Positions 41,518 through 50,441 of a DNA stretch of 56,076 nucleotides are shown piece after piece. The notes beneath the pieces are model-generated. The model was not told the origin of the DNA and searched no databases. It was given only the letters and a program-made list of their open reading frames with translations. Made by a program: the position numbers and the translations under genes. This DNA comes from Kiritimatiellia bacterium (GTDB lineage Bacteria > Verrucomicrobiota > Kiritimatiellia > RFP12 > UBA1067): NCBI GenBank assembly GCA_024694365.1, contig JAILJX010000012.1, forward strand, positions 1 through 56,076, given 5' to 3'. How positions within the stretch are numbered: position 1 is the first letter of the stretch; each line of letters opens with the position of its first letter.

Positions 41518-41624
41518 CAGTGAAGCTCAAGGGGCGGTTCTTCCCTTATGAAGCTGAGACGGTGACGTGGCGCCCGCAAGCTGCGTCGCCGATAGAGTAG
41601 CGGGACAGTAAAAGAGGCAATACC
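41518..41624 (+). ncRNA. Structured 5' leader, candidate cis-regulatory RNA
   Basis: About 107 nt between the predicted start of transcription and the lipoprotein ATG. Visible pairings: AAGGG with CCCTT around 41530-41555, CGGTGACG with CGTCGCCG around 41560-41592, and an alternative CCCGC with GCGGG (about 41574-41607) that competes with the second. It ends AGAGGCAATACC before the ATG. I do not recognise a known riboswitch class; it could be a stabilising leader or an undescribed element. Confidence 0.4.
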
Positions 41625-44591
41625 ATGGATAAAAACACTATCGGCTGCGCCGTGCTAGGTTTGGCATGTTCAGCTTATTTCGCAGGGTGCACGACGGGGA
41701 AACCAGTCGTATACAACGGTGTCGAATTGACAGACAGAAGCGGCAATGTCATAAGGGTGAGCGAGGATGATGCCGCGGTGATGGAAAGTAACGTCGTCCA
41801 GGTTGAGAAGTTGGTGAGCGACAATCTGTCGGTTCCCAGCCGGTCTGAACTTGCGAGAATCGGCGGCGGAGCGCTCACGTCCGAGCAGATCGACAAGCTT
41901 GTGCGCATTGCGCAGGGGATTCTCGCGGAAGTGAAAAAGCAACGGGTAGAATTCGCGTCCGCCAAGGTTGATCGGGCCATCTCCGAAATACTCACGAAAA
42001 AAGCCGCGGAGAAGAAGTGGTTCAAGTCGTATGCCATCCCGTCGGCCGCGGAACTGGCCCGCATCGCCGGCGTCGAACTTTCCAAGGATGAGCTTGCGGA
42101 GGTTGCGGCCGCTGCCGAGAAGTCCGTGCGCGCGTACGAGAAATCGATCGTGTGGCCGAAGTGGGTTGAAGACAGGATTGCGACCGTCGAAGATGCGGCA
42201 GGGAAGGCTCTCGCCGCAGGCGATTATGCGAAGGTGCGCGAAATCATCTGGCGAGCTTCGGCGACAGGCGTGCCGGAAGTCGATGAAAAAATCCGAGAGT
42301 ACGGCTACGAGTACATGAATACAAAAGTTAATCCCGCCGACTGGGCCAGGATCGAGAAGGATATACTTTCGAGGTGCGAGGCTTTCGACGCCGACGGAAA
42401 GTACGAGGAAGCGATAGAATTCCTTTTGAGCTACCCGAGGATCCGCACCTTTTCCAAGCAGCTTGACCGCAAGATAGACGATGTCAAGAACGAGCTGCTC
42501 AGTCTTGGAGTCAAGGAGGAGGGCATCGATCCTGCCGTAAGCGCAAACCTTAAGCTTGTCGCCGCGGCTGCGAGGATATTCGATATGCGCGACAGCACGA
42601 CAAATCTCGTGACTACGGTTGAGAGCGACCCGGTCAAGCCCGATCTTACAGAGTTCGAAAAGCGGCTGAAGGAGTATCGTGATACGCTCGTCCTGTTCAA
42701 CTGCACCGAGGCCAATGCCGATGACGTGACGGAGAAATTCCGCGCCGATCTGGCGGCGCAGCTTGCGGCTCTCGGCAAGGCGGCAACGGTCAAGTCCACC
42801 AGCGAGAGTTTCCTTTTCCTCGGCACCACCGCCGTCAACGAGCGCACGCGCGTTCTGATCGAGAAGCTGCTTGCCGAATTCCGCGCCAAGATACAGAAGC
42901 GTGATGACGATGCTCGCAAGGCGGCAATCGCCGAGTGCGAGGACCGGCTGCAGAAGATCATCGACGATCTGGTGGCGCGCGTGACCAAGCTTGTCAATGA
43001 GGGCAAGTACACAGAGGCGCGCGAAGTCATCCGCGACGTCGCGCTTGTGGAGGAGACGGAGGAACTCCGCAATCTCGACATCGTCGCCGAAGTGTGGAAC
43101 GCCAGGATCTATGCTACGCGCATCGGGCTCCTCAACAGTGTCGTGAACCCCAACCAGTACGAGTCGCTCTGCAAGGAGATTGATGCCAAGATAGCGGCGT
43201 TCATGGAGTCTGAGGACTATGAAGGGCTCAATGCCTATGTCGAGGGCTATCCCTATGTTCATGACACTTACGGACAGATACTCGCCGCCCTCGAGGAGAT
43301 AAAGTCGGCCATGGCAGGTCTCGGTATAGCAGAGACTCCCGCCACCGGATACATAACCAGCGTCACGGCCCGAATTGCCGAAATAATGGAGAAGCGGACA
43401 GGAACCTACTCGCCGGGGAAGCAGGATCCGGATCTTGCCGAGCTCGAGAAGGCCCTCGCAGAGCTGCAGAATGGTTTCATCGCCCAGTACTACAACTCCG
43501 ATGCCGCCAAGGCTTTCTGCGATCGCGTCCGCGCCGAGATTCTTGCGATGCTAGCCAAGAACGAACTTGAGTCCATGACGACTTGGGAGATGAACGAACT
43601 TCTCCGCGCCAGGCTCGTCAAGCCGCTTCAGGGCCTTGCCGAACTTGCCGCCGCGCGCGACGCACGCCGCGCAAGAGAGGCGTATGCGGCGCTTCTCGAG
43701 GCCATCGATGCTGAAGTCTCGTTCGACTCGCAGATTGCGATCGCCGAAGACGCCATCTCGAAACAGCTCGGCATCGTATGCCCTGTCGCCTACCTCGATA
43801 TGAACGCTGTGCTTGGCGATTACGCGAGGATTGTGCGCTTGATGAAGCGTGGCGCTGAAGTGTCTGCCGACGATGCTACGACGCTTCTCGTCGGCGCGGC
43901 GTATCTCAACCAGCCGGCCATGTTCGACCGCGCCATTGAGCTCGGTGCCGTCGTGGACAAGCCCGCCAAGCGCGATCCCCGCAAGCGTCCCGCGCTGCTC
44001 GTCGCCATCGAAACCGGCCACAACGCGTTTATTTCAAAAATCAATGCTGCGGACGGCAGCCAGACTGTCGTCGACGCGTCCGGCAACACCGCCCTGCACT
44101 ATGCGATGCGCCGCGGCAACCTCCGTGTTGCAAAGGCGCTTCTTTCGCAGGTTGACGTCAAGGCCGTCAATACGCAAGGCGAGACCGCTCTTTTCACCGC
44201 GGTTCGCCGCAATCAGGCCGCTCCGGTCAAGTTCCTCGCCGAATCCATTGCGGACGAGTCCGAACGCAATGCGTATGTTCTCATGAAAAACGCTGCGGGA
44301 GACGATGCGTTCGAAGCCGCATGCAAGGCCAATGCCCATGCGGTCCTCTCCGTCCTGGAATCCGCAGGCGCCGATTACGGCGAGGACGATCTTGTCGAAG
44401 CTGCGAAGAACGACCGCCTCGCCATCGCCCAGTGGCTTGTCGAGCGCGGGCTTGACGTCAACGCCGAGGGAGTGATGGCCGCTGCCGCCGAGGGCCCGGA
44501 TGGCCGCACCGAGGAGGAGAGGAAATCTCCTACCGAGACGTTCCGCTACCTCTGCTCCGAGGGCGGAGTCGCACCGAAGCCGGCTCTCTGA
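41625..44591 (+). CDS. Large lipoprotein with helical repeats and ankyrin-like C-terminus
   Basis: A 988-residue envelope protein with lipobox YFAGC (Cys22). The body (about 60-700) is predicted helical with repeated Ala/Glu/Lys-rich segments. Two short repeats, SRSELARIGGGALTSEQIDK and SAAELARIAGVELSKDELAE, occur near 75 and 140. The C-terminal 230 residues show ankyrin-like units, such as DASGNTALHYAMRRGNLRVAKALL and NTQGETALFTAVRRN. Function is unknown; an anchored scaffold or adhesion role is possible. It has its own promoter, a structured leader and a strong terminator, so it is a single-gene unit. Confidence 0.78.
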   Translation: MDKNTIGCAVLGLACSAYFAGCTTGKPVVYNGVELTDRSGNVIRVSEDDAAVMESNVVQVEKLVSDNLSVPSRSELARIGGGALTSEQIDKLVRIAQGILAEVKKQRVEFASAKVDRAISEILTKKAAEKKWFKSYAIPSAAELARIAGVELSKDELAEVAAAAEKSVRAYEKSIVWPKWVEDRIATVEDAAGKALAAGDYAKVREIIWRASATGVPEVDEKIREYGYEYMNTKVNPADWARIEKDILSRCEAFDADGKYEEAIEFLLSYPRIRTFSKQLDRKIDDVKNELLSLGVKEEGIDPAVSANLKLVAAAARIFDMRDSTTNLVTTVESDPVKPDLTEFEKRLKEYRDTLVLFNCTEANADDVTEKFRADLAAQLAALGKAATVKSTSESFLFLGTTAVNERTRVLIEKLLAEFRAKIQKRDDDARKAAIAECEDRLQKIIDDLVARVTKLVNEGKYTEAREVIRDVALVEETEELRNLDIVAEVWNARIYATRIGLLNSVVNPNQYESLCKEIDAKIAAFMESEDYEGLNAYVEGYPYVHDTYGQILAALEEIKSAMAGLGIAETPATGYITSVTARIAEIMEKRTGTYSPGKQDPDLAELEKALAELQNGFIAQYYNSDAAKAFCDRVRAEILAMLAKNELESMTTWEMNELLRARLVKPLQGLAELAAARDARRAREAYAALLEAIDAEVSFDSQIAIAEDAISKQLGIVCPVAYLDMNAVLGDYARIVRLMKRGAEVSADDATTLLVGAAYLNQPAMFDRAIELGAVVDKPAKRDPRKRPALLVAIETGHNAFISKINAADGSQTVVDASGNTALHYAMRRGNLRVAKALLSQVDVKAVNTQGETALFTAVRRNQAAPVKFLAESIADESERNAYVLMKNAAGDDAFEAACKANAHAVLSVLESAGADYGEDDLVEAAKNDRLAIAQWLVERGLDVNAEGVMAAAAEGPDGRTEEERKSPTETFRYLCSEGGVAPKPAL

Positions 44592-44605
44592 CGCCGACAT
44601 GAAGG

Positions 44606-44653
44606 CGGCCGCGGGTTTATGCGTTTTTTTCGCACACCCGCGGCCGTTTTTTT
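44606..44653 (+). terminator. Rho-independent terminator after the lipoprotein gene
   Basis: An 11-bp GC-rich stem, CGGCCGCGGGT at 44606-44616 with ACCCGCGGCCG at 44636-44646, an inner GCG/CGC pairing and a T run to 44653. The next -10 begins within a few bases. Confidence 0.92.
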
Positions 44654-44661
44654 GATATACT
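44653..44661 (+). promoter_or_regulatory. Extended -10 promoter of pckG
   Basis: TGA-TATACT at 44653-44661, directly after the terminator T run. The -35 region falls in the terminator stem. The leader to the pckG ATG is about 50 nt and holds AAGGAG. Confidence 0.55.
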
Positions 44662-44716
44662 ATTCACAATCGTTTTACAAAGCCCGGTAACGGGGGAAAC
44701 GCAAGGAGACAAAAAC

Positions 44717-46672
44717 ATGGCTAAATCGCCGAAGTTCAAGAACGCCAAAGTTCAGGCGTGGGTTGATCAGTGGGTTAAGGTCTGCGATCCCGACAAGGTT
44801 GTCGTGATCAAGGGCACGAAGAAAGAGCACACCGATATCTGCGAGATGATGGTCAAGAAGGGCCAGTTCGTCAAGCTCAACCAGAAACTCCGTCCGGGCT
44901 GCTATCTTGCCCGTTCGCACGAGTCCGACGTTGCACGCGTCGAGGGCCGTACGTTCATCTGCTCGAAGAACGAGATAGATGCCGGTCCTACCAACCACTG
45001 GAAAGATCCCGTGGAGATGAAGAAGGAGATGCTCAAGAAGTACAAGGGCTCGATGAAGGGCCGCACGATGTACGTCATCCCCTACGCAATGGGCCCGATC
45101 GGCAACCCCATAACCCAGTACGGAATCGAGCTTACCGACTCGGCATACGTCGTTGTGAACATGAACATCATGACCCGCACTGGCGATGCTGTCATGAAGC
45201 ACCTCGACAAGGGCGGCGATTTCGTTCCCTGCATCCACTCCGTCGGCGCTCCGCTCAAGAAGGGCCAGAAGGATGTCGCCTGGCCGTGCGCGAAAAAGAT
45301 CGAGGACAAGTACATCACGCAGTTCCCCGAGGATGGCCAGATCTGGTCGTACGGTTCGGGATACGGCGGGAACGCTCTCTTGGGCAAAAAGTGCTTCGCC
45401 CTCCGCATCGCGTCCAAGCTTGCGAAGGACAATGGCTGGATGGCCGAGCACATGCTCATCCTCACTCTCACTTCCCCGGAAAAGAAACAGTATCATGTCA
45501 CGGCCGCTTTCCCGTCCGCTTGCGGAAAGACCAACCTCGCCATGATGCTTCCTAAACTTCCCGGCTGGAAGCTTCAGACGATCGGCGACGACATCGCTTG
45601 GCTCAAGCCGGGCGCCGATGGTCGTCTCTATGCAATCAACCCCGAGAACGGCTTCTTCGGAGTCGCCCCTGGAACTTCGAAGTTCTCCAACCCCAACGCT
45701 CTTCTCTCCTGCAAGAAGGACACGATCTTCACGAACGTTGTCCTCACTCCCGATGGCGACATCTGGTGGGAAGATATGGGAGTGGACGCTCCGGAAGAGG
45801 GCATCGACTGGAAGGGCAACCCCTGCTATCGTTGCGTCGACGACAAGAAGCGTATGGGTCCGAAGCCCGGCATGACCAAGGCCGAGGTCAAGGCCTCCGG
45901 CTTTGTCGCGGCGCACAAGAACAGCCGTTTCACCGCCCCTGCGGTCAACTGCCCCGTTCTCGACAAGGACGGCTTCAACGGCATGTTCGAGAAGAAGCCC
46001 ACGGGAGTGCCGATCGACGCGATCCTCTTCGGAGGCCGCCGTCCTTCCACGATTCCGCTGGTCAATGAGGCGAAGAGTTGGACTCACGGCGTATTCATGG
46101 GTTCGGCAGCAGGCTCTGAAGTCACCGCCGCCGTCATATCCGACCAGATCGGCCAGGTCCGCCGCGATCCGATGGCGATGCTTCCGTTCTTCGGATACAA
46201 CGTCTGCGACTACTTCCAGCACTGGCTGGAGATGGAGCGCACGAGCGCCGACCCGACGAAGCTCCCGAAGATATACTTCGTCAACTGGTTCCGCAAGACT
46301 GCCGACGGAAAGTTCATGTGGCCTGGTTTCGGCGACAACAGCCGCGTGCTGAAGTGGATATGCGACCGCATCGACGGCAAGGTCAAGGCCAACGCCACTG
46401 CGATCGGCAATCTTCCCTACGCCAAGGACATCTCCCTCGAGAACAACACCGGCGACAACCCCGACTTCCTCGTCAACGAGAAGTTCCTCAAGGAACTCGT
46501 CAAGGTCGACGTCGAGGGCTGGAAGAAGGAGATCGAGACGATCGGCAAGAGCTACGACGAGTATGATGCCAAGCCGTCGAAGGACTCGAAGGAGGTCAAC
46601 AAGGCTGCCCGCCGCGTGCCTGCCGCTCTCCGTCAGTTCCTCGAAGCCGTCAAGGCCGATCTCGCCAAGTGA
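44717..46672 (+). CDS. pckG: Phosphoenolpyruvate carboxykinase (GTP)
   Basis: Interconverts oxaloacetate and PEP with GTP/GDP. The 651 residues show the GTP-type signature: FPSACGKTNLAMM, holding the P-loop and the hyper-reactive Cys, plus NMNIMTRTGDAV and FGGRRPSTIPLVNEAKSWTHG. In fermenters it can run in the carboxylating direction towards succinate or propionate, which would suit the neighbouring fermentation genes. GGAG lies 8 nt before the ATG. Monocistronic, between two strong terminators. Codon use is strongly biased to C-ending codons, typical of high expression. Confidence 0.98.
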   Translation: MAKSPKFKNAKVQAWVDQWVKVCDPDKVVVIKGTKKEHTDICEMMVKKGQFVKLNQKLRPGCYLARSHESDVARVEGRTFICSKNEIDAGPTNHWKDPVEMKKEMLKKYKGSMKGRTMYVIPYAMGPIGNPITQYGIELTDSAYVVVNMNIMTRTGDAVMKHLDKGGDFVPCIHSVGAPLKKGQKDVAWPCAKKIEDKYITQFPEDGQIWSYGSGYGGNALLGKKCFALRIASKLAKDNGWMAEHMLILTLTSPEKKQYHVTAAFPSACGKTNLAMMLPKLPGWKLQTIGDDIAWLKPGADGRLYAINPENGFFGVAPGTSKFSNPNALLSCKKDTIFTNVVLTPDGDIWWEDMGVDAPEEGIDWKGNPCYRCVDDKKRMGPKPGMTKAEVKASGFVAAHKNSRFTAPAVNCPVLDKDGFNGMFEKKPTGVPIDAILFGGRRPSTIPLVNEAKSWTHGVFMGSAAGSEVTAAVISDQIGQVRRDPMAMLPFFGYNVCDYFQHWLEMERTSADPTKLPKIYFVNWFRKTADGKFMWPGFGDNSRVLKWICDRIDGKVKANATAIGNLPYAKDISLENNTGDNPDFLVNEKFLKELVKVDVEGWKKEIETIGKSYDEYDAKPSKDSKEVNKAARRVPAALRQFLEAVKADLAK

Positions 46673-46689
46673 CGCAAGGCGACATGCGC

Positions 46690-46727
46690 AAAAAATGGCG
46701 CCGCGGATCCCCGCGGCGCCATTTTTT
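46690..46727 (+). terminator. Strong bidirectional terminator after pckG
   Basis: A perfect 17-bp inverted repeat: AAAAAATGGCGCCGCGG at 46690-46706 and its complement at 46711-46727, with a 4-nt loop (ATCC). The A and T runs on the two sides allow termination in both directions. Confidence 0.93.
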
Positions 46728-46728
46728 A

Positions 46729-46737
46729 TGGTATAAT
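46729..46737 (+). promoter_or_regulatory. Extended -10 promoter ahead of the 46776 gene
   Basis: TGG-TATAAT at 46729-46737 starts 2 bp after the terminator T run. The leader carries AGAAAGGGG before the ATG at 46776. Confidence 0.65.
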
Positions 46738-46775
46738 ATGGACATAACCAAATCAACCTAAGAAAGGGGTAAAAA

Positions 46776-47864
46776 ATGAAAGTCTCAAAAGTCAAATGTG
46801 CCGCACTGGCTCTCGCCGTGCTCGCTCTTCCTGCATTCGCACAGGGTCCGGAAATGCGTCCTCTCGTCCCTTCAGGCGCGAAGGCCGCTGTCTTGTACCG
46901 CCAGAACAAGTCGCCCGTCCTCAAGCCGGTGCGCGATGCCATGCAGAAGGCGTTCGGCGCCGGTTATGCCGCAGCCATGGCGGATGACGATGCTCAGACC
47001 GCCGCAACTGCGGACGCGATGCTGAAGGCGTCTGGAATATTCGACGCCGAGGTTCTCTGGGGCACGATGTGGGTGAAAGGCGAATTCGCCTCCGCTGCCA
47101 GCGGTTCGCTTTCCTCTTCCGACGAGATTGCGGGTGCAGTGTACTTCAAGAGTGACTTCACGCGCACCCTCGACTCCCTTCTCGGAATGGCGAACCTTGA
47201 TGATGCCACGACCGTGACGCCTGTCGATGTCGCTGGAGTCAGGGCCTCGCGCATCCAGTCGGCGGATTTCGCCTCCTCCGGTCTTGATCCGCATGTCGCG
47301 GTCATGAATGGCCGGCTGCTTCTTTTCGCATCCGGCAAGCCTGCGCTTGAGCGGGCAATCGCTCTCTATTCCGGCAATGCTCAAGCTGGACGCTTCTTCC
47401 ACGGCGGCGCCGGCGGCTCCTCCTCCGTCCTTTCGTTCGAAATCGCCGACATCGGCGAAATCTTCCGTCAAATCGAGAAGGAGATGCCCGGTTCGCTTGG
47501 ATTCCTCGATCAAGCCGTCCCCGGCGGCAGCGGAATCGCCTGCCGTGCCAAACACGTCGCTCTCTATTTGACAGCCAGCCAGTCCGTTTCGCTCTCCCTC
47601 TCCGTCGAGCTCGGCAGCAAGGCTGACGCCGATGCCGTCAAGGCTGTTTTGGATGCAATGCTTGTTGGTATGCGCCAGCAGTTCGATTCCATTCCGCCGG
47701 ACGCGATGGACGGAGAGATGAAGATGGCTCGCGACATGCTCCGCAGCGTGAAGGTTTCCGTCGATGGCTCCACGCTTGAAGCCGGCATGATCGTTCCGCC
47801 GGCCGTGATCGACCTGTTTGTTTCCGGGATGCTTGAGGCGATCCCGGCGGTGACATCGAAGTGA
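46776..47864 (+). CDS. Secreted protein, paralogue of the 49201 gene
   Basis: Unrecognised family. The 362 residues start with a signal peptide (about 1-23, ending PAFAQG). The rest is predicted alternating helix and strand. A core block, NGRLLLFASGKPALERAIALYSG, resembles DGELLVVASSRAIAERELSLYS in the protein encoded at 49201, and the two have the same general order of motifs (start, LxPxRDAxxxxF, this block, a C-terminal helix ending in DAxxxxL). Repeated runs such as SRIQSADFASSG suggest a structural or assembly role. The stop overlaps der by 4 nt. Confidence 0.75.
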   Translation: MKVSKVKCAALALAVLALPAFAQGPEMRPLVPSGAKAAVLYRQNKSPVLKPVRDAMQKAFGAGYAAAMADDDAQTAATADAMLKASGIFDAEVLWGTMWVKGEFASAASGSLSSSDEIAGAVYFKSDFTRTLDSLLGMANLDDATTVTPVDVAGVRASRIQSADFASSGLDPHVAVMNGRLLLFASGKPALERAIALYSGNAQAGRFFHGGAGGSSSVLSFEIADIGEIFRQIEKEMPGSLGFLDQAVPGGSGIACRAKHVALYLTASQSVSLSLSVELGSKADADAVKAVLDAMLVGMRQQFDSIPPDAMDGEMKMARDMLRSVKVSVDGSTLEAGMIVPPAVIDLFVSGMLEAIPAVTSK

Positions 47865-49204
47865 CGATGAATGTCGTAAGTCTCGTCGGGCGCCCGAATA
47901 CGGGGAAAAGCGCGCTTTTCAACAGGATTGCAAAAAAGCGCGTGGCCATCGTTTTCGATCAGCCCGGCGTGACTCGCGACCGGGTCACGCGCGAAGTGAC
48001 CATGGGCGACAGGAAGGTGATGCTGGTCGATACGGGCGGCATCGCCTTCGACCGCTCCGTCACCCGCGATCCTTTGGACGGAGAAACGCGTTCACAGGCC
48101 GCACTGGCCGTGGAGGATTCAGCCGTCTGCATAATAGTCGTAGACGCCCGGGAGGGCATTGCGCCGCTCGATTCTGAAGTGATTCAGCGCGTGCGCGAAT
48201 CGGGCGTCCCTTGCGTCATCGCCGCCAACAAGTGCGACACGGCGGATGATGATTGGCGCGCGCACGAATTCGAGCGTTTCGGACTCCCCGTCTTTCCGAC
48301 TTCTGCGGAGCACGGAAGAGGGGTTGAGTCTCTCATCCAAGATATCGTGAAGCGACTCCCGCAGACCGGTGCAGAAGAGGAGTCGGCGAAACGTCCCTTG
48401 CGCGTCGCTGTCGTCGGCAGACCTAATGCCGGGAAGTCCTCCTACATAAACCGTCTTCTGAATGCGCCGCGCGTCATAGTCTCAGAGATGCCGGGAACGA
48501 CCAGAGATGCCGTAGAGGTTCCTTTCAAAATCGGCTCCGGACCCGACGCCAGGCATTACATGCTCGTAGACACGGCCGGTATGAAGCCGCATACGAAAAT
48601 GTCCAAGACCTCCGTGGACAATTTTTCGCTTTTCCGCAGCGAGGCTGCGATAGAGGAGGCCGATGTCGTCATTCTTGTCATGGATCCTGTCATGGGTCCG
48701 ACCATGCAGGACAAGCGAATCGCAGGCAAGATTCTCGACGCACATCGCGCATGCGTCGTGATGATGAACAAATGGGATCTCGCGCAAAGCGAGGGCATAA
48801 CCGAAACGAAAGCCACGGAAGCGTTGCGTTCCATGATGCCGTTTCTGAATTTCGCTCCTGTCGTTTTCTGCTCCAACAAGTCGGGCTACAACATCCGCCG
48901 CACGGTGGAGGCGATAGACCGTGCCGCGGAGTCTGCCGCTGAGCGCCTGCCTACAGGGATGCTCAACAACGCCATCGAAAAGGCGACGAAAAAGACCCTC
49001 TCCCCGATGATAAAAGGCAAGAGGCTTAAAATATATTACGGGCTCCAGGTTTCCGTCAATCCCCAAACCGTACGTCTTTTCGTCAACGACCCTAAACTTG
49101 TGACCCCCGCATATCTTTCGTATATCGAAAAGGCTATACGCGGACGGTTCGGGTTGGAGGGCGCACCATTGAGGATTTTCCTCAAAGCAAGGTCCAGATC
49201 ATGA
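47861..49204 (+). CDS. der: Ribosome biogenesis GTPase Der (EngA)
   Basis: A double-GTPase needed for 50S assembly. The 447 residues have two G domains, GRPNTGKSALFNRI (about 10) and GRPNAGKSSYINRL (near 188), and a C-terminal KH-like domain (KRLKIYYGLQVSVNPQTVRLF). The G4 motifs are NKCD and NKWD. The start is GTG 47861, overlapping the previous stop as GTGA; an ATG at 47867 is possible. The stop overlaps the next gene as ATGA. Confidence 0.96.
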   Translation: MTMNVVSLVGRPNTGKSALFNRIAKKRVAIVFDQPGVTRDRVTREVTMGDRKVMLVDTGGIAFDRSVTRDPLDGETRSQAALAVEDSAVCIIVVDAREGIAPLDSEVIQRVRESGVPCVIAANKCDTADDDWRAHEFERFGLPVFPTSAEHGRGVESLIQDIVKRLPQTGAEEESAKRPLRVAVVGRPNAGKSSYINRLLNAPRVIVSEMPGTTRDAVEVPFKIGSGPDARHYMLVDTAGMKPHTKMSKTSVDNFSLFRSEAAIEEADVVILVMDPVMGPTMQDKRIAGKILDAHRACVVMMNKWDLAQSEGITETKATEALRSMMPFLNFAPVVFCSNKSGYNIRRTVEAIDRAAESAAERLPTGMLNNAIEKATKKTLSPMIKGKRLKIYYGLQVSVNPQTVRLFVNDPKLVTPAYLSYIEKAIRGRFGLEGAPLRIFLKARSRS

Positions 49205-50376
49205 TACGGTCGCCGTTTTTTGCTGCGGCACTCGCCGTGCTGGTCGCTTTATGCCATGGCTGCAGGGAACGCGACGAGTCTCCAGGCGTCGATTCCGCCG
49301 CCGTAGGTCCTGTAGAGCTGGAGCGTACGGAATCTGAGCGCCCAGAGCCGTCTGCCGGGGGCGCCACTCGCGAGCCGGCGTCAAAACGCAAGCTTCTCGC
49401 GGTGGACCGTCCTCTCGTCGCGGATGGCTGTGACGGATATGCCGTCTACAATAGAACCAGCTCTCCCGCACTTTATCCTCTCAGGGATGCGTTGAGACGC
49501 CGTCTTGCGTCGGTGGTGAATTCCAACCCCGAGATGGCTGACGGGTTTCTCGCGGCAGCCGGCATGAAGGGCTCCGACGTGCGATGGGGTGTGCTCGCCG
49601 TCGGGCGCGTCGGAGAGGCTGCTGCGAGAAAGGACGGACGGGACATGCCGGACTGGTCTCTTGCCATTGCCTTTCCGCATGATGTCAGCGCTGTTGTTTC
49701 GGCGCTTTCCGCGGCAAGCGGCGTGAACAGCGTGTCCGAGCCGGAGGAGCTCCCGGATTATGGGGTTGATGTGTGGGAAGTTGAACTTTCCGCCCGTGCA
49801 GTAGGCGGAAGCATGTTTGTGTCGTCCATGGACGGCGAACTTCTTGTCGTCGCGTCATCTAGGGCCATCGCGGAACGCGAACTTTCCCTCTATTCCGCCA
49901 GATCGTCCGCCGCCACAGTGGTGGAGACGGGAGGCTCTGCCCTATTTACCGTGACTGTCGCAGATTTCGGGCGCCTGCTCAAAAGCATGGACAGGTACGG
50001 GTCGGAGATTTTCAATCTTGCAAACCTCTTCATTCCGGACGCCCGCAACGCGCTTTTCGGTCTCGGCGAATGCAAACTCTCCTTTTCCGGAGACGGAGAC
50101 GTAGCCGGGGCAGCGTTGAGCATTGAGACGCCTCGAGGAGAGCAGCTTGCTGAAACGATCGCACAGGCGATTTCGGACCGTATCCTTCCCGCCTTGCGTT
50201 CTCCTCAGATGCGCGACGCCCTGGGGAAGGGCGATTCGCCGACTTTCGCCTATGTCGTGGACAATCTGCGGGTTGTGGCGAAGGAAGGCATGGAAGTCGA
50301 ACTTTACCTGCCTTTCACCAAAGACGTGATCGATGCCGCAGCTGATATCCTGGCCGGCGAGGCGGACGAAAAATGA
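49201..50376 (+). CDS. Secreted or lipid-anchored protein, paralogue of the 46776 gene
   Basis: A 391-residue product with an N-terminal hydrophobic segment and a possible lipobox (ALCHGC, Cys21). A low-complexity acidic/Pro stretch (about 25-65) is followed by a domain with DGELLVVASSRAIAERELSLYS, similar in order and motif to the 46776 protein. The two flank der as a sandwich and overlap it on both sides, so all three are likely co-translated. Function unknown. Confidence 0.72.
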   Translation: MIRSPFFAAALAVLVALCHGCRERDESPGVDSAAVGPVELERTESERPEPSAGGATREPASKRKLLAVDRPLVADGCDGYAVYNRTSSPALYPLRDALRRRLASVVNSNPEMADGFLAAAGMKGSDVRWGVLAVGRVGEAAARKDGRDMPDWSLAIAFPHDVSAVVSALSAASGVNSVSEPEELPDYGVDVWEVELSARAVGGSMFVSSMDGELLVVASSRAIAERELSLYSARSSAATVVETGGSALFTVTVADFGRLLKSMDRYGSEIFNLANLFIPDARNALFGLGECKLSFSGDGDVAGAALSIETPRGEQLAETIAQAISDRILPALRSPQMRDALGKGDSPTFAYVVDNLRVVAKEGMEVELYLPFTKDVIDAAADILAGEADEK

Positions 50377-50386
50377 ACGGCACCCC

Positions 50387-50415
50387 TTGCGCCGCGACGG
50401 GAATTGTTATATAAT
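50387..50415 (+). promoter_or_regulatory. Promoter of the zinc-ribbon gene
   Basis: TTGCGC at 50387-50392, 17-bp spacer, TATAAT at 50410-50415. AAGGAGG at 50429-50435 then precedes the ATG at 50442. Confidence 0.75.
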
Positions 50416-50441
50416 TGCAAACACCGACAAGGAGGAAGACT

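Noticed and set aside
41513..41624. Assignment of the leader as a Ni/Co, Mn or c-di-GMP riboswitch from the short GGGACAG and GAGTAGCGGG strings
   Set aside because: The strings are short and the conserved core elements of those classes are not in the right order, so I leave it as an unclassified structured leader.
44675..46942. Large minus-strand frame opposite pckG
   Set aside because: pckG is unambiguous, and the opposite frame crosses a terminator and a promoter with no protein features.
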